A stretch of DNA of 64,000 bases from Gammaproteobacteria bacterium (lineage in GTDB: Bacteria > Pseudomonadota > Gammaproteobacteria > Thiohalomonadales > Thiohalomonadaceae), in contig JANJXC010000104.1 of NCBI GenBank assembly GCA_024709225.1, forward strand, positions 1 to 64,000, in the 5' to 3' direction. A program made the translations under genes and the position numbers. Each line of letters starts with the position of its first letter. Positions within the stretch are counted from its first letter, which is position 1. The notes beneath the pieces are model-generated. The model ran no database searches. It was given only the letters and a program-made list of their open reading frames with translations, and was not told the DNA's origin. Below are positions 27,451 through 37,753 of this stretch, piece by piece.

Positions 27451-28499
27451 TGCTTCATCGACTCGAACTGAATGCGGGGGTCGACCAGCACGTAGCAGAT
27501 ATCGGTCAACAGCTTGCCGAGCAGACCGAGCAGGGTGAACAGATACAGGGTGCCCAGCACCACCGGGTAGTCACGCTTCATCACCGCGTCATAGGACAAA
27601 AGGCCGATGCCGTCGAGGGAGAAGATGGTTTCGATGAGCAGGCTGCCGGTGAAGAACGCCGCCAGGAACGCGCTGGGGAAACCGGTAATCAGCGGAATGA
27701 TCGCGTTGCGGAACACGTGACGATACAGCACGGCATTTTCACTCAGCCCCTTGGCGCGTGCCGTCAACACATACTGCTTGCGGATCTCTTCCATGAAACT
27801 GTTTTTGGTCAGCATCGTCATCACCGCGAAACTGCCCACCACCGAGGCCGTCACCGGAAGCACCATATGCCAGAGATAATCCAACACCTTGCCGGCCAGA
27901 GACAGTTCCTCCCAGTTGTCCGAAGTCAGTCCGCGCAGCGGGAACAGGTCCCAGAAGCTGCCGCCGCCGAACAGCACCAGCAGGGTGATGCCGAGGACAA
28001 AACCCGGAATGGAATAACCGACGAGGATCAGCGTGCTGGTGACGAAGTCGAACGGCGTGCCGTCGCGCACCGCCTTGGCCACACCGAGCGGAACGGAAAT
28101 CAGATAGGTAATGAAGAAGGTCCACAGGCCGAGACTGATGGACACCGGCAGCTTGGAGATCACCAGGTCCAGCACCGACTGGTGATGAAAATAGCTGTCA
28201 CCCAGATTGAAGGTGACATAGTTGCCCAGCATCTCCACGAAGCGTTGCCAGGCCGGTTTGTCGAAGCCATAGAACGCCTTCAGCTCGTCCAGCCGCTCGC
28301 TATCCAGTCCCTGGGCGCCGCGATACAACCCCTGCAGCCCGGCGCTGGCCTCACCGTGCGTGCCCTGCCCCTTGAGTTGCGACACCAGTTGTTCCACCGG
28401 TCCGCCGGGCACGAACTGGATGACCATGAAGGTGATCAGCAACACTCCGATCAGGGTCGGGATCATCAGCAGCAGCCGTTTGAGTATGTAGGCGGCCAT
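27447..28499 (-). CDS. yejB: Peptide ABC transporter permease YejB
   Basis: A 350-residue OppB-type permease: N-terminal helix (ILKRLLLMIPTLIGVLLITFMVIQFVPGGPVEQ), a long periplasmic insert typical of YejB, then a five-helix core with EEIRKQYVLTARAKGLSENAVLYRH as the EAA loop. It forms the heterodimeric channel with YejE. The start shares one base with the yejA stop. Confidence 0.93.
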   Translation of the reverse strand: MAAYILKRLLLMIPTLIGVLLITFMVIQFVPGGPVEQLVSQLKGQGTHGEASAGLQGLYRGAQGLDSERLDELKAFYGFDKPAWQRFVEMLGNYVTFNLGDSYFHHQSVLDLVISKLPVSISLGLWTFFITYLISVPLGVAKAVRDGTPFDFVTSTLILVGYSIPGFVLGITLLVLFGGGSFWDLFPLRGLTSDNWEELSLAGKVLDYLWHMVLPVTASVVGSFAVMTMLTKNSFMEEIRKQYVLTARAKGLSENAVLYRHVFRNAIIPLITGFPSAFLAAFFTGSLLIETIFSLDGIGLLSYDAVMKRDYPVVLGTLYLFTLLGLLGKLLTDICYVLVDPRIQFESMKQ

Positions 28500-30283
28500 C
28501 AGCGCCCCCCCTCACGGTTCCACCAGGTGGCCAGCATCCAGCTGGAGGCACTGTAATAACGCGGCACCTGCTGCGGCCGGCCGAAACGATCCCAATAGGC
28601 GACACGATGGGTGCCGATATACCAGTGCGGCACCAGATATTCGCCCCACAGCAGCACCCGATCCAGCGCATGCGCCGCCGTCACCAGGGCCTGGCGGTCA
28701 CGGGCATAGATCACCTTTTCCACCAGGGCATCCACCACCGGGTTCTGGATGCCGATCAGGTTGCGGGCCCCCTCCTGCGCGGCAGTGGAGGAATGGAACA
28801 TGCCGACCAGTTCATTGCCCGGTGACTGGGACTGGCCGAAACCGCTCACTACCATGTCGAAATCGTAGGTATCGAGACGGCGCTGATACAGCGCCGGGTC
28901 GACGGTGCGGTAACTGACCTCGATGCCGAGCTTGCCCAGATTGCGTGCATAGGGTGCCACGATGCGCTCAAAGCCCTTTTGCACCAGCATGATATCGAAG
29001 TGGAATGGCTCGCCCTGGGCATTGCGCAAGGCACCATCACGATAGGTCCAGCCGGCGTCCTGCAACAGCGCCCTGGCCTCGCGCAGATTGTCGCGCAGGC
29101 TGTGCGGCGCGTCCGTACGGGGCGGCAGCCACGGCCGCTGGAACAGCTCCGGCGGCAACTGGGCGCGGAACGGCTCCAGCAGCGCCAGTTCGTCACCCGC
29201 CGGTACGCCGCGGGCGGCCAACTCGCTGTTGCTGAAATAGCTGTCGCAGCGTTGATACTGGTTGTAGAACAGCTTGCGGTTGGACCATTCGAAGTCCAGC
29301 GCCAGCGACAGGGCGCGGCGGACACGGATGTCCTGGAACAGTGCACGCCGCAGATTGAACACGAAACCCTGCATGCCGGCATTATTCTGATGCTCCAGCT
29401 CGGTCTTGACGATGCGCCCGTCACGGAACTTGCTGCCGACATAGTCGCGTGCCCAGGTCTTGGAGTTGTATTCGACATTGAAATCGAACTCACCGGCCTT
29501 GAATGCCTCCAGTGCCACGGTAAAGTCGCGGTAGAACTTGTAGGTCACGCGCTCGAAGTTGTACATGCCGCGGCGCACGTTGAGGTCATTGGCCCAATAA
29601 TCGGGATTGCGCACGAAGGTGATGTATTTGCCCAGTTCGTATTTCTCGATGCGATAGGGCCCGCTGGTCAGCGGCTCCACCAGCGCCATCTTCTCGAAAT
29701 CGCGTTCACCGACCCAGGCGTGGGAAAAGATCGGGATCTGCCCCACGATCAGATGTAACTCCGGATTCACGCGCGCAAAATCGAAGCGCACCGTACGCTC
29801 ATCCAGTACCACCGCACGCAGGATGTCGCCCCAGTAGAAGCGATATTGCGGGTGTCCTTTCTCGCGCAGGGTATCGAAAGAAAACTGGACATCGGCCGCC
29901 GTGACCGTGCTGCCGTCATGGAAGCGGGCGCGGGGATTGAGACGATAGGTCACCGAACGCCGATCTGCGGCAAGGCTCACATCCTCGGCCAGCAAACCGT
30001 ACTGGCTGAACGGCTCATCCAGGCTGCCCTCCATCAGCGTCTCGAACATCAGCTCGGTGAGTCCGGCCGCGGCCTGCCCCTTGAGAGTGAACGGATTGAG
30101 GCTGTCGAAGCCGCTGACCGCCGCCAGATTCACGCTGCCACCCTTGGGGGCCGCAGGATTGACGTAGTTGAAATGGGCAAAGCCGGCAGGATACGCCGGT
30201 GCGTAACCGAGCGCCTGCGAGGGTGCCGCGGATACCGGCATCACACCCGTCAGCAGAAGCAGGAACAGCAACATTCGATGCAT
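28499..30283 (-). CDS. yejA: Peptide ABC transporter substrate-binding protein YejA
   Basis: A 594-residue SBP_bac_5 protein. The signal peptide MHRMLLFLLLLTGVMPVSAAP ends at an AxA-type site; the core shows FDSLNPFTLKG, LMEGSLDEPFSQYGLLAEDV, LTSGPYRIEKYELGKYITFVRNPDYW and ALSLALDFEWSNRKLFY. It captures peptides in the periplasm for YejBEF. I prefer ATG 30283 because it opens the signal peptide; the frame extends 25 codons upstream to 30358, with no clear ribosome site at either. Divergent from fabI. Confidence 0.93.
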   Translation of the reverse strand: MHRMLLFLLLLTGVMPVSAAPSQALGYAPAYPAGFAHFNYVNPAAPKGGSVNLAAVSGFDSLNPFTLKGQAAAGLTELMFETLMEGSLDEPFSQYGLLAEDVSLAADRRSVTYRLNPRARFHDGSTVTAADVQFSFDTLREKGHPQYRFYWGDILRAVVLDERTVRFDFARVNPELHLIVGQIPIFSHAWVGERDFEKMALVEPLTSGPYRIEKYELGKYITFVRNPDYWANDLNVRRGMYNFERVTYKFYRDFTVALEAFKAGEFDFNVEYNSKTWARDYVGSKFRDGRIVKTELEHQNNAGMQGFVFNLRRALFQDIRVRRALSLALDFEWSNRKLFYNQYQRCDSYFSNSELAARGVPAGDELALLEPFRAQLPPELFQRPWLPPRTDAPHSLRDNLREARALLQDAGWTYRDGALRNAQGEPFHFDIMLVQKGFERIVAPYARNLGKLGIEVSYRTVDPALYQRRLDTYDFDMVVSGFGQSQSPGNELVGMFHSSTAAQEGARNLIGIQNPVVDALVEKVIYARDRQALVTAAHALDRVLLWGEYLVPHWYIGTHRVAYWDRFGRPQQVPRYYSASSWMLATWWNREGGR

Positions 30284-30429
30284 AAACGCAGTCAGTACGG
30301 CACGGTTGGGGGCGTATGGCAGCGCCTGTGGTTCATCATTATCGTTCAGTTGTATCATGCGTACACGATGGGCGGTGCGCCAGCCGCATGGTAGTACGAG
30401 CCTCCGCCCCAGAACAACTGGAGAACGCC

Positions 30430-31218
30430 ATGGGATTCCTGCACGGCAAGCGCGCCCTCATCGTCGGCGTGTCCAGCAATCGCTCCATCGCCTGGGGCAT
30501 TGCCGCGGCCATGCAACGTGAGGGGGCAGAACTGGCCTTCACCTACCAGACGGAGAAACTACAACAGCGTGTGGAAACGCTGGCCGCCGAACTCGGCTCG
30601 GATATCGTCCTGCCCTGCGATGTGGGCAGCGACGCTGACATCGAACGGGTATTCGAGTACCTCGACGACTACTGGGATCACATCGACATCATCGTTCATT
30701 CCGTGGCCTTCGCGCCCGCCGGCCAACTGGAAGGCAACTACATAGACGACATCACCCGCGAAGGGTTCCGTATCGCGCACGACATCAGCTCCTACAGCTT
30801 CGTCGCCCTGGCCAAGGCAGCGCGCCCCATGCTGCGGCCGGGCAGCAGCCTGCTCACCGTCAGCTATCTGGGTGCGGTGCGGGCGGTGCCGCACTACAAC
30901 GTGATGGGCCTGGCCAAGGCCAGCCTGGAGGCCAACGTGCGCTACATGGCTGCCGCCCTGGGGCCGGAGCAGATACGGGTGAACGCCATCTCCGCCGGCC
31001 CCATCAAGACCGCCGCAGCCAAGGGCATCAGTGACTTCAGCCTGATGCTGGACTATGGTGCACGCAACGCGCCGCTGCGGCGCAACGTCACCATCGATGA
31101 GGTAGGCAATGCAGCCGCCTTCCTCTGCTCCGACCTGGCCTCCGGCATCAGCGGCGACGTGCTCTATGTCGATGCCGGCTACCACATTCTGGGGATGGCG
31201 GCACTGGAAGACCTATGA
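30430..31218 (+). CDS. fabI: Enoyl-[acyl-carrier-protein] reductase (NADH) FabI
   Basis: A 262-residue atypical short-chain reductase. [13 protein letters not shown] binds the cofactor, SVAFAP is followed by a substrate-loop region, and Y-x6-K (YNVMGLAK, with the catalytic Tyr further upstream in [13 protein letters not shown]) is the FabI active-site pattern. It carries out the last reduction of each fatty-acid elongation cycle. ATG 30430 follows CTGGAGAACGCC. It ends one base before the convergent symporter stop codon, so transcripts of the two genes probably overlap. Confidence 0.95.
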   Translation: MGFLHGKRALIVGVSSNRSIAWGIAAAMQREGAELAFTYQTEKLQQRVETLAAELGSDIVLPCDVGSDADIERVFEYLDDYWDHIDIIVHSVAFAPAGQLEGNYIDDITREGFRIAHDISSYSFVALAKAARPMLRPGSSLLTVSYLGAVRAVPHYNVMGLAKASLEANVRYMAAALGPEQIRVNAISAGPIKTAAAKGISDFSLMLDYGARNAPLRRNVTIDEVGNAAAFLCSDLASGISGDVLYVDAGYHILGMAALEDL

Positions 31219-31219
31219 T

Positions 31220-32506
31220 TTAGGCCTGCACCTTCGCCTGCAAGACGCCCTCTTCCCCTTCCAGTCGCGCGATGATCACGGCACCGCAAGAATCGCTGTA
31301 CACATTCACCGCCGTACGGCACATGTCGAGGATGCGGTCCACCGCCAGGATCAGGGCGATCCCCTCCAGAGGCAGCCCGATGCTGCCGAGAATGATGGCG
31401 ATCGCCACCAGGCTCGCCGCGGGGATGCCGGCCACACCGATGGACGTAAGCAGGGCGAGCAACACAACCGTGAACTGCATGGCGAAGCTCAGTTCCAAAC
31501 CATAGGCCTGCGCAATGAACATCGCCGCCACACATTCGTACAAGGCGGTGCCGTCCATATTGACGGTAGCGCCCAGCGGCAAGACGAAACTGCTGGTGCG
31601 GTTGGATACCCCCGCATTCTTCTCCACGCACTCCAGGGTGAGCGGCAAGGTGGCGGAGGATGACGCAGTGGAAAAGGCCGTGAGCAGTGCCGGAGCCATG
31701 GCCCTGTAATGGCGCAGCGGGCTGACATGACCGACCAGGCGCAGCAGCAGCGGCAAAATGATGAGGAAATGAACCGCCAGCGCGGCCAGGACGGTAAAGA
31801 AGAACCAGGCGAGTGGCGCAAAGGCAGCAAAACCGGTATCCGCCACTACCCGTGCCACCAGGGCAAACACACCCAACGGAGCAAACCGGATCACCCACTC
31901 GGTGATCAGCATCATCACCTTGAATACGCCGTGCCAGAAGTTGTACTGCACCTCGGCATAGGCCGTACCGATGCGCGTCATGAAAAAACCATACAGAAGG
32001 CTGAAGAAGATCAGCCCCAGCATCTGCCCTTCCGCCGCTGCCGCCACCAGATTGACCGGCACCATGCGCAGGAAGACATCCACCACGTCACCTGCATCGT
32101 GTCCCGCCACCTTGTCCAGTACAGCATGATTCTCCGCTGTCAGCCCGAGACGCTCCCGGGCAGGCTCACCATCGACGATGCCGGGGGTAATCAGGTTGAC
32201 GAGCAGCAGGCCGACAAGAATCGCCAGCAGGCTGGTAGACAGGTAATACAGCAGGGTGCGGCCACCCAGTCGGCCCAGGGCCGAGGAGGAACCGATACCG
32301 GCGATGCCGCTGATGATCGAAGCCACGATCAGCGGCACGATCAACATTTTCAGGGCATTGAGAAACAGGGTGCCGACGAAATCAAACACCCCATAGAAGC
32401 TGACGCCGAACAGACCGCCGTCGCGGCCGGCCAACAGGCCGGCCGGCACGGCGAGTGCCAGCGCGATGAGTATCTGCCAGTGCAGTTTTAGCTGCAGCAG
32501 TCTCAT
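31220..32506 (-). CDS. DAACS-family dicarboxylate/glutamate:cation symporter
   Basis: A 428-residue membrane transporter of the GltP/DctA family. N-terminal helices (WQILIALALAVPAGLLAG), the serine-rich re-entrant loop TAFSTASSSATLPLTLECVEKNAGVSNRTSSFVLPLGATVNMDGTALYE, and the terminal motif VDRILDMCRTAVNVYSDS are all present. The NMDGTA motif and the Asp/Arg/Asn of the last helix bind substrate carboxylate and cation. Whether it carries glutamate, aspartate or C4-dicarboxylates cannot be told; Asp in VDRILDM and Arg in CRTAVN suit acidic amino acids or dicarboxylates. Start ATG 32506 follows GGGGGCGG. Confidence 0.9.
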   Translation of the reverse strand: MRLLQLKLHWQILIALALAVPAGLLAGRDGGLFGVSFYGVFDFVGTLFLNALKMLIVPLIVASIISGIAGIGSSSALGRLGGRTLLYYLSTSLLAILVGLLLVNLITPGIVDGEPARERLGLTAENHAVLDKVAGHDAGDVVDVFLRMVPVNLVAAAAEGQMLGLIFFSLLYGFFMTRIGTAYAEVQYNFWHGVFKVMMLITEWVIRFAPLGVFALVARVVADTGFAAFAPLAWFFFTVLAALAVHFLIILPLLLRLVGHVSPLRHYRAMAPALLTAFSTASSSATLPLTLECVEKNAGVSNRTSSFVLPLGATVNMDGTALYECVAAMFIAQAYGLELSFAMQFTVVLLALLTSIGVAGIPAASLVAIAIILGSIGLPLEGIALILAVDRILDMCRTAVNVYSDSCGAVIIARLEGEEGVLQAKVQA

Positions 32507-32521
32507 CACGCCGCCCCCGAT

Positions 32522-34420
32522 TTAGGGTTGCCGTGCCGGTCGGCTGATCGAGGCGGCGGTGCGGACGCTGCCCAATGTCGCCGCAAAGGCGGCATCACCG
32601 GAGGCCCGCTCCAGATCACCGGCGGCACCGGCTTCACCTTCAGCCACCTCGCCATCGCGCACGGCATAGAGCCCCACCACTGCGATATCGCCGTTGGCCG
32701 TCACCACCAGATCCCAGTTCGGTTGCGCGGCCTGTGGCCGCGGTATGGAAAATGCCTTACGCAGAACGGCCGCATCGACACTGCCATCCTCCCGCGCCAG
32801 GCCGTCCTTACGCTGCCACTTGGCGCGCGCTCCCTTGGCCACCAGCGCCGGATCGCCGCCTTGCTGCAGCTGCTGCTGCAGCGCCACCGCCGCCTCATGC
32901 GCAGCAACAGCTGCCTTGTCACGGCGCAAACGCGTCACGATATCCTCGCGTACACTTTCCAGCGGACGCCGCATCTCCGGCTGATGCTGCAATGCGCGCA
33001 ACACCACCAGATGATTGCGTCCGACTTCAATGACCTCGCTATTGTTGCCGCGGGCCAGCACGTCCTCGCTGAAAGCGGCACTCACCAGGCGCGGATTCGC
33101 CAGCAGCTCAGCACCGCCACGACGGGTAAACGGCTCACTCTGCTTGACCGTCAGCGCCAGCTGGCTGGCCGCCTGCTCAAGAGTATCCGGATGCTCATAG
33201 GTAAGGTTGGCGAGCTGTTCCGCCTGGTCGTAGAACTGCTGTTCGGCGCGTTCGTTGCGCACCTCAGCCAGAATCTGCTCACGCACCTCGGCGAATGGCC
33301 TGGTGCTGCCGCCACGTACCGTCTCGAGGCGAATGATGTGATAGCCAAAGGCGCTGCGCACCAGCTCGCTTACTTCGCCCGGCTTGAGCGCAAAAGTGGC
33401 GTCCTCAAACGCCTTGTCCATCACGCCACGACCGAAGAAACCGAGATCACCGCCCTCTGCGGCGGACACCGGATCCTGCGAGGACTTGCGCGCGACGTCG
33501 GCAAATGGCGTGCCGCCACGCACCTGTGCCAACAGCTTGTCCGCCTCGGCACGCGCCGCAGCCTCGGCCGCGGCATCCGCGCCCGGTGCCACCTGGATCA
33601 GGATATGACGCGCATGCCGCTCCTCCGGCGTGGAATAACTGGCAAGTTGCGCCTCATAACGCGCACGCAACTCCTCCTCTCCCACCTTGATCCCCTGCGC
33701 GATCTGCTCTGCAGAAAGCTCCAGGTAGGAAACGCTCACCTGCTCAGGCTGCATGAACAGGGTGCCCTGTGCCTCATAATAGGCCGATACTTCATCATCG
33801 CTGACCTGGGCCTTGGCGATGAAATCAGCCAGCGGCAACAGCAGGAATCCGATATCACGCTGCTGTCCCGCCAGTTGCTGCATGGCGCGACGCTCCAGCG
33901 GAGTGGCAAAGTCGCTGCGCACGACACCGGCATACAGCTGCTGCGTCAGCATGTCGCGGCGCAAATCACCTTCGAATACCGACGCCGGTATGCCACGGGC
34001 GTTCAACGCACGTTCATAGACCTGCTGCGAAAACTGGCCATCCATCTGGAAGGCCGGCACATTGTGGATAGTCGCCGCCAGCAGGCCATTGCCGATGCGC
34101 ATGCCGCTGCCCATCGCCGTCTGTACCAGCAGTTCCTGCTCGATCAACCCGTCCAGCACCTGCTGCCGCATCTGTTCCTCGGGAAACATATCCGGCCGGT
34201 AGTTATCGCCCAGCATTTCACGCAGCCGTTGCTGCTGCTGATAAAACACCTGCTGCAGGCGCTGCTGCGAAATCTCGATGTCATTTACTTTGGCCGCAGG
34301 AACTTCCTTGCCGCCATCGAAGTATTGATTTATTCCCCACAACGCAAAGGGAATGATGAGCAGAGTTACGATAACCCAGGCAATCCAACTCTGGGCACGT
34401 TCACGGATGAATTGCAGCAT
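32522..34420 (-). CDS. ppiD: Periplasmic chaperone/peptidyl-prolyl isomerase PpiD
   Basis: A 632-residue inner-membrane-anchored protein. Short cytoplasmic start (MLQFIRERAQSW), one membrane helix (IAWVIVTLLIIPFALWG), a SurA-N-like chaperone region with KVNDIEISQQRLQQVFYQQ, a parvulin domain about 265-365 (RHARHILIQVAPG ... DVARKSSQDPVSAAEGGDLGFFGRGVMDKAFEDATFALKPGEVSELVRSAFGYHIIRLE), and a C-terminal chaperone lobe. PpiD sits near SecYEG and helps folding of exported proteins. Its position after hupB is the classic gammaproteobacterial order, here with two tRNAs between. Confidence 0.94.
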   Translation of the reverse strand: MLQFIRERAQSWIAWVIVTLLIIPFALWGINQYFDGGKEVPAAKVNDIEISQQRLQQVFYQQQQRLREMLGDNYRPDMFPEEQMRQQVLDGLIEQELLVQTAMGSGMRIGNGLLAATIHNVPAFQMDGQFSQQVYERALNARGIPASVFEGDLRRDMLTQQLYAGVVRSDFATPLERRAMQQLAGQQRDIGFLLLPLADFIAKAQVSDDEVSAYYEAQGTLFMQPEQVSVSYLELSAEQIAQGIKVGEEELRARYEAQLASYSTPEERHARHILIQVAPGADAAAEAAARAEADKLLAQVRGGTPFADVARKSSQDPVSAAEGGDLGFFGRGVMDKAFEDATFALKPGEVSELVRSAFGYHIIRLETVRGGSTRPFAEVREQILAEVRNERAEQQFYDQAEQLANLTYEHPDTLEQAASQLALTVKQSEPFTRRGGAELLANPRLVSAAFSEDVLARGNNSEVIEVGRNHLVVLRALQHQPEMRRPLESVREDIVTRLRRDKAAVAAHEAAVALQQQLQQGGDPALVAKGARAKWQRKDGLAREDGSVDAAVLRKAFSIPRPQAAQPNWDLVVTANGDIAVVGLYAVRDGEVAEGEAGAAGDLERASGDAAFAATLGSVRTAASISRPARQP

Positions 34421-34462
34421 GGCGGTTTGGCCCCTACGCTGACCGGTTAGTATTTTTGTTCA

Positions 34463-34502
34463 CAAAAAAAAGAAAAGGGCGCACTTTGCGGTGCGCCCTT
34501 TT
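34463..34502 (-). terminator. Rho-independent terminator after tRNA(Asp)
   Basis: GGGCGCAC (34477-34484) pairs with GTGCGCCC (34491-34498), flanked by complementary A/T runs. On the minus strand the stem is followed by TTTTCTTTTTTTTG. It ends the hupB/tRNA transcript before ppiD. Confidence 0.9.
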
Positions 34503-34507
34503 GCTAG

Positions 34508-34584
34508 TGGCGGAGTGGACGGGACTCGAACCCGCGACCCCCGGCGTGACAGGCCGGTATTCTAACCGACTGAACTACCACTCC
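34508..34584 (-). tRNA. tRNA-Asp (GTC)
   Basis: 77 nt including an encoded CCA. Acceptor GGAGTGG/CCACTCC, T-loop GGTTCGAGTCC, anticodon loop CTGTCAC with GTC. Confidence 0.95.
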
Positions 34585-34603
34585 AAAAAACAACTGCATT
34601 GCA

Positions 34604-34679
34604 TGGTGGGTGCTGAGGGACTTGAACCCCCGACCCTCGCCTTGTAAGGGCGACGCTCTACCAACTGAGCTAAGCACCC
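34604..34679 (-). tRNA. tRNA-Val (TAC)
   Basis: 76 nt including CCA. Acceptor GGGTGCT/AGCACCC, anticodon loop CTTACAA (TAC), T-loop GGTTCAAGTCC. It lies 15 bp past the hupB stop and may share its transcript. Confidence 0.95.
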
Positions 34680-34694
34680 TGTCCTAAAGGCGCG

Positions 34695-34967
34695 CTAGTT
34701 TACTGCATCCTTCAAGGCTTTGCCAGCCTTAAAAGAAGGATTTTTTGCAGCCTTGATATCGATGGTCTCACCGGTGCGCGGATTGCGGCCGCTACGCGCA
34801 GCGCGCTCACGCACAACGAAAGTACCGAAACCAACCAAGTTCACCTGCTCGCCATTCTTCAGCGCACTGGTCACAGCCTCGATCATAGCATCCAACGCAC
34901 GACCTGCGGCGGCCTTGGAAATGTCGGCGCCAGCGGCAACCGCGTCGATCAACTCGGACTTATTCAC
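34695..34967 (-). CDS. hupB: DNA-binding protein HU-beta
   Basis: A 90-residue HU protein: [74 protein letters not shown]. The beta-arm with RNPRTGE and the conserved Pro bends and packs DNA. The start codon is GTG, with GGAGATAACCTG before it. It follows lon with a terminator between and has a near-consensus promoter of its own. Confidence 0.97.
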   Translation of the reverse strand: MNKSELIDAVAAGADISKAAAGRALDAMIEAVTSALKNGEQVNLVGFGTFVVRERAARSGRNPRTGETIDIKAAKNPSFKAGKALKDAVN

Positions 34968-35042
34968 CAGGTTATCTCCTATATTCCGCTTTTCAAAAAA
35001 AACACCGCCTCATTACTGGGCGGCCGGCGATTCGTGGGCGGT

Positions 35043-35072
35043 TTTATACCAACTGCCCCGAGACACTGTCAA
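35043..35072 (-). promoter_or_regulatory. Sigma-70 promoter of hupB
   Basis: Minus strand TTGACA (35072-35067), 18 bases, TATAAA (35048-35043). It is 75 bp upstream of the hupB GTG. Confidence 0.8.
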
Positions 35073-35111
35073 GCAAGGATTTGCCTTGTTGCTATTGCGA
35101 ATTGATTTTGC

Positions 35112-35146
35112 AGGAAAAACATCCTGCCGCGCCAGCGGCAGGATGT
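35112..35146 (-). terminator. Rho-independent terminator of lon
   Basis: A 12-bp stem (35119-35130 with 35135-35146, loop GCCA) just past the lon stop, followed on the minus strand by TTTTTCC. Confidence 0.88.
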
Positions 35147-35156
35147 GCGGCACTTC

Positions 35157-37583
35157 TCAGTGTGGCCGGATGGTCCCCTGGGTTTCTGCCTCGGCCGGCT
35201 TGGCTGCTTCGGCCACTTCAACCTTTTCGGGCAAGGGTTCGGGCATATGCACCAGCGCCAGCTGCAAAACTTCATCTATCCATTTCACCGGATGGATATC
35301 GAGATTTTCCTTGATGGAGTCGGGAATATCAGCGAGATCACGCCGGTTGTCATCCGGAATCACCACCGTCTTGATGCCGCCACGCTGCGCTGCCAACAGC
35401 TTCTCCTTCAAGCCACCGATGGGCAGTACCTCGCCGCGCAGGGTGATCTCGCCGGTCATCGCCACATCGGCCCGCACAGCAATGCCGGTCAGTGCCGACA
35501 CCAGGGCGGTGCACATCCCAATGCCGGCACTGGGCCCGTCTTTGGGAATGGCACCCTCGGGAACGTGAATATGGATGTCCTTCTTCTCGTAGAACTCCGG
35601 ATCAATCCCCAGCTTGCGGGAGCGGCTACGCACCACGCTCATCGCCGCCTGTATCGATTCCTTCATCACATCGCCAAGCTGACCGGTGATGGTGTGCTTG
35701 CCCTTGCCGGGTACCACCGCGGTCTCGATACTGAGCAACTCGCCTCCCACCTCGGTCCAGGCCAGCCCGGTCACCTGACCCACCTGATCCTTTTCCTCGG
35801 CACGCCCGAAGCGGAAGCGACGCACACCGAGATATTTCTCGATGTTGCCATCGTCCACCGTGGCCTTGCCCTGTTCAGGATGCAGCAACAGGTCTTTCAC
35901 CACCTTGCGGCAGATCTTGGAGATCTCCCGCTCCAGGTTGCGTACGCCTGCCTCACGGGTGTAGTAGCGGACGATCGCCCGCAGCCCCTCGTCACCGATA
36001 TCCAGCTCGCCATCCTTGAGGCCATTGGCCTTGATTTGCTTCGGCAACAGATAGCGCTGGGCGATATTGAGCTTCTCGTGCTCCGTATAACCCGGTATGC
36101 GGATCACCTCCATGCGATCCAGCAGCGGCGCCGGAATATTCATGGAGTTGGCGGTGGCCACGAACATCACATCGGACAGGTCGTAGTCCACTTCCAGGTA
36201 ATGATCGTTGAAGGTGTTGTTCTGTTCCGGATCCAGCACCTCCAGCAGCGCCGAAGCCGGATCACCGCGGAAATCCATCGCCATCTTGTCGATTTCATCG
36301 AGCAGGAACAGCGGATTGCGGGTGCCGATCTTGGACAGGTTCTGCACAATCTTGCCCGGCATGGATCCGATATAAGTTCGACGATGACCGCGAATCTCCG
36401 CCTCGTCACGCACCCCGCCCAGCGACATGCGCACGAACTGTCGGTTGGTGGCGCGGGCAATGGATTTTCCCAGCGACGTCTTGCCCACACCCGGAGGGCC
36501 AACCAGACACAGCACCGGTCCCTTCAGCTTGTTGACCCGCTGCTGTACAGCCAGATATTCGAGGATGCGCTCTTTGACCTTCTCCAGGCCGTAGTGATCC
36601 TCTTCCAGTACCTGCTCGGCAACAGCGAGATCGTTGCGCACCTTGCTGCGCTTCTTCCACGGCACATTCACCAGCCAATCGATGTAGTTGCGCACCACGG
36701 TGGCCTCAGCCGACATGGGCGACATCATCTTCAGCTTGTTGAGTTCGGTGGTGGCCTTGGTCTTCGCCTCCTTGCTCATGCCGGCCTTCTGAATCTTGTG
36801 CTCCAGCTCCTCCATTTCGTTGGGCGCCTCTTCCAGATCGCCCAACTCCTTCTGGATCGCCTTCATCTGCTCGTTCAGGTAATACTCGCGCTGGCTCTTC
36901 TCCATCTGCCGCTTGACGCGGGTGCGGATGCGTTTTTCCACCTGCAGCAGATCGAGTTCTGACTCCAGCGCGGCGATGATGTGCTCGAAGCGCTCGCGCA
37001 GGTCGACGATCTCCAGAATCTTCTGCTTTTCGTCGATCTTGAGCGCCATATGCGCCGCGATGGTATCAGCCAGACGATTGCTGTCCTCGATACCAGCGAG
37101 GGAGGTCAGCACCTCCGGCGGCACCTTCTTGTTCAGCTTGACATACTGTTCGAACTGGTTAAGTACCGAGCGAGACAGTACCTCCGTTTCACGCTCGTCC
37201 AGCCGCGGCGTCTCCAACAGGCTGATCTGGGCGGAGAAGAAATTTTCGTTAGGAAGAAAGTGGATGATTTTGGCGCGCCGGGTGCCTTCCACCAGCACCT
37301 TGACCGTACCATCCGGCAGCTTGAGCAATTGCAGGATATTGGCAACCGTGCCGATACGGTACACATCATCCTGCTCGGGGTCGTCCTGCGCCGCACTCTT
37401 CTGTGCCACCAGCAGGATGTGCTTGTTGCCGGCCATGGCCTCTTCCAGGGCCAGAATGGACTTCTCGCGGCCGACGAACAGCGGGATCACCATATGGGGA
37501 TAGACCACGACATCGCGCAGGGGCAATACCGGCATCACCTGCAGCTGGTCGGTCAATTCGGAAGTCTTGTCCTGATCTGTCAT
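35157..37583 (-). CDS. lon: ATP-dependent protease Lon
   Basis: An 808-residue Lon protease. Substrate-binding N domain ([28 protein letters not shown]), AAA+ domain with Walker A GPPGVGKT and Walker B FLLDEIDK, and C-terminal serine/lysine protease domain with GPSAGIGM (catalytic Ser) and the Lys about 43 residues later ([14 protein letters not shown]). It degrades misfolded and regulatory proteins. The C-terminus is slightly extended and acidic/Ala-rich ([17 protein letters not shown]). It follows clpX by about 170 bp and has its own terminator. Confidence 0.97.
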   Translation of the reverse strand: MTDQDKTSELTDQLQVMPVLPLRDVVVYPHMVIPLFVGREKSILALEEAMAGNKHILLVAQKSAAQDDPEQDDVYRIGTVANILQLLKLPDGTVKVLVEGTRRAKIIHFLPNENFFSAQISLLETPRLDERETEVLSRSVLNQFEQYVKLNKKVPPEVLTSLAGIEDSNRLADTIAAHMALKIDEKQKILEIVDLRERFEHIIAALESELDLLQVEKRIRTRVKRQMEKSQREYYLNEQMKAIQKELGDLEEAPNEMEELEHKIQKAGMSKEAKTKATTELNKLKMMSPMSAEATVVRNYIDWLVNVPWKKRSKVRNDLAVAEQVLEEDHYGLEKVKERILEYLAVQQRVNKLKGPVLCLVGPPGVGKTSLGKSIARATNRQFVRMSLGGVRDEAEIRGHRRTYIGSMPGKIVQNLSKIGTRNPLFLLDEIDKMAMDFRGDPASALLEVLDPEQNNTFNDHYLEVDYDLSDVMFVATANSMNIPAPLLDRMEVIRIPGYTEHEKLNIAQRYLLPKQIKANGLKDGELDIGDEGLRAIVRYYTREAGVRNLEREISKICRKVVKDLLLHPEQGKATVDDGNIEKYLGVRRFRFGRAEEKDQVGQVTGLAWTEVGGELLSIETAVVPGKGKHTITGQLGDVMKESIQAAMSVVRSRSRKLGIDPEFYEKKDIHIHVPEGAIPKDGPSAGIGMCTALVSALTGIAVRADVAMTGEITLRGEVLPIGGLKEKLLAAQRGGIKTVVIPDDNRRDLADIPDSIKENLDIHPVKWIDEVLQLALVHMPEPLPEKVEVAEAAKPAEAETQGTIRPH

Positions 37584-37712
37584 TCTCGGTTACCTCATCG
37601 CCAGGCCTGCTGTCCCGCAAGCGGATACATCAGGCCTTGGCCGTGTGTGGGCATGCGAACCCCATGCAGTGAAAAAAGATATGCGGATTACGCATAAGGT
37701 TTTCAAGCATGG

Positions 37713-37746
37713 CCAGAAACAACACGGCCGCCCTGGGGCGGCCGTG
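37713..37746 (-). terminator. Probable terminator of clpX
   Basis: An 11-bp inverted repeat (37723-37733 with 37736-37746) right after the clpX stop, followed on the minus strand by TTGTTTCTGG. The T-run is interrupted, so read-through into lon is possible. Confidence 0.6.
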
Positions 37747-37753
37747 GTCGGGT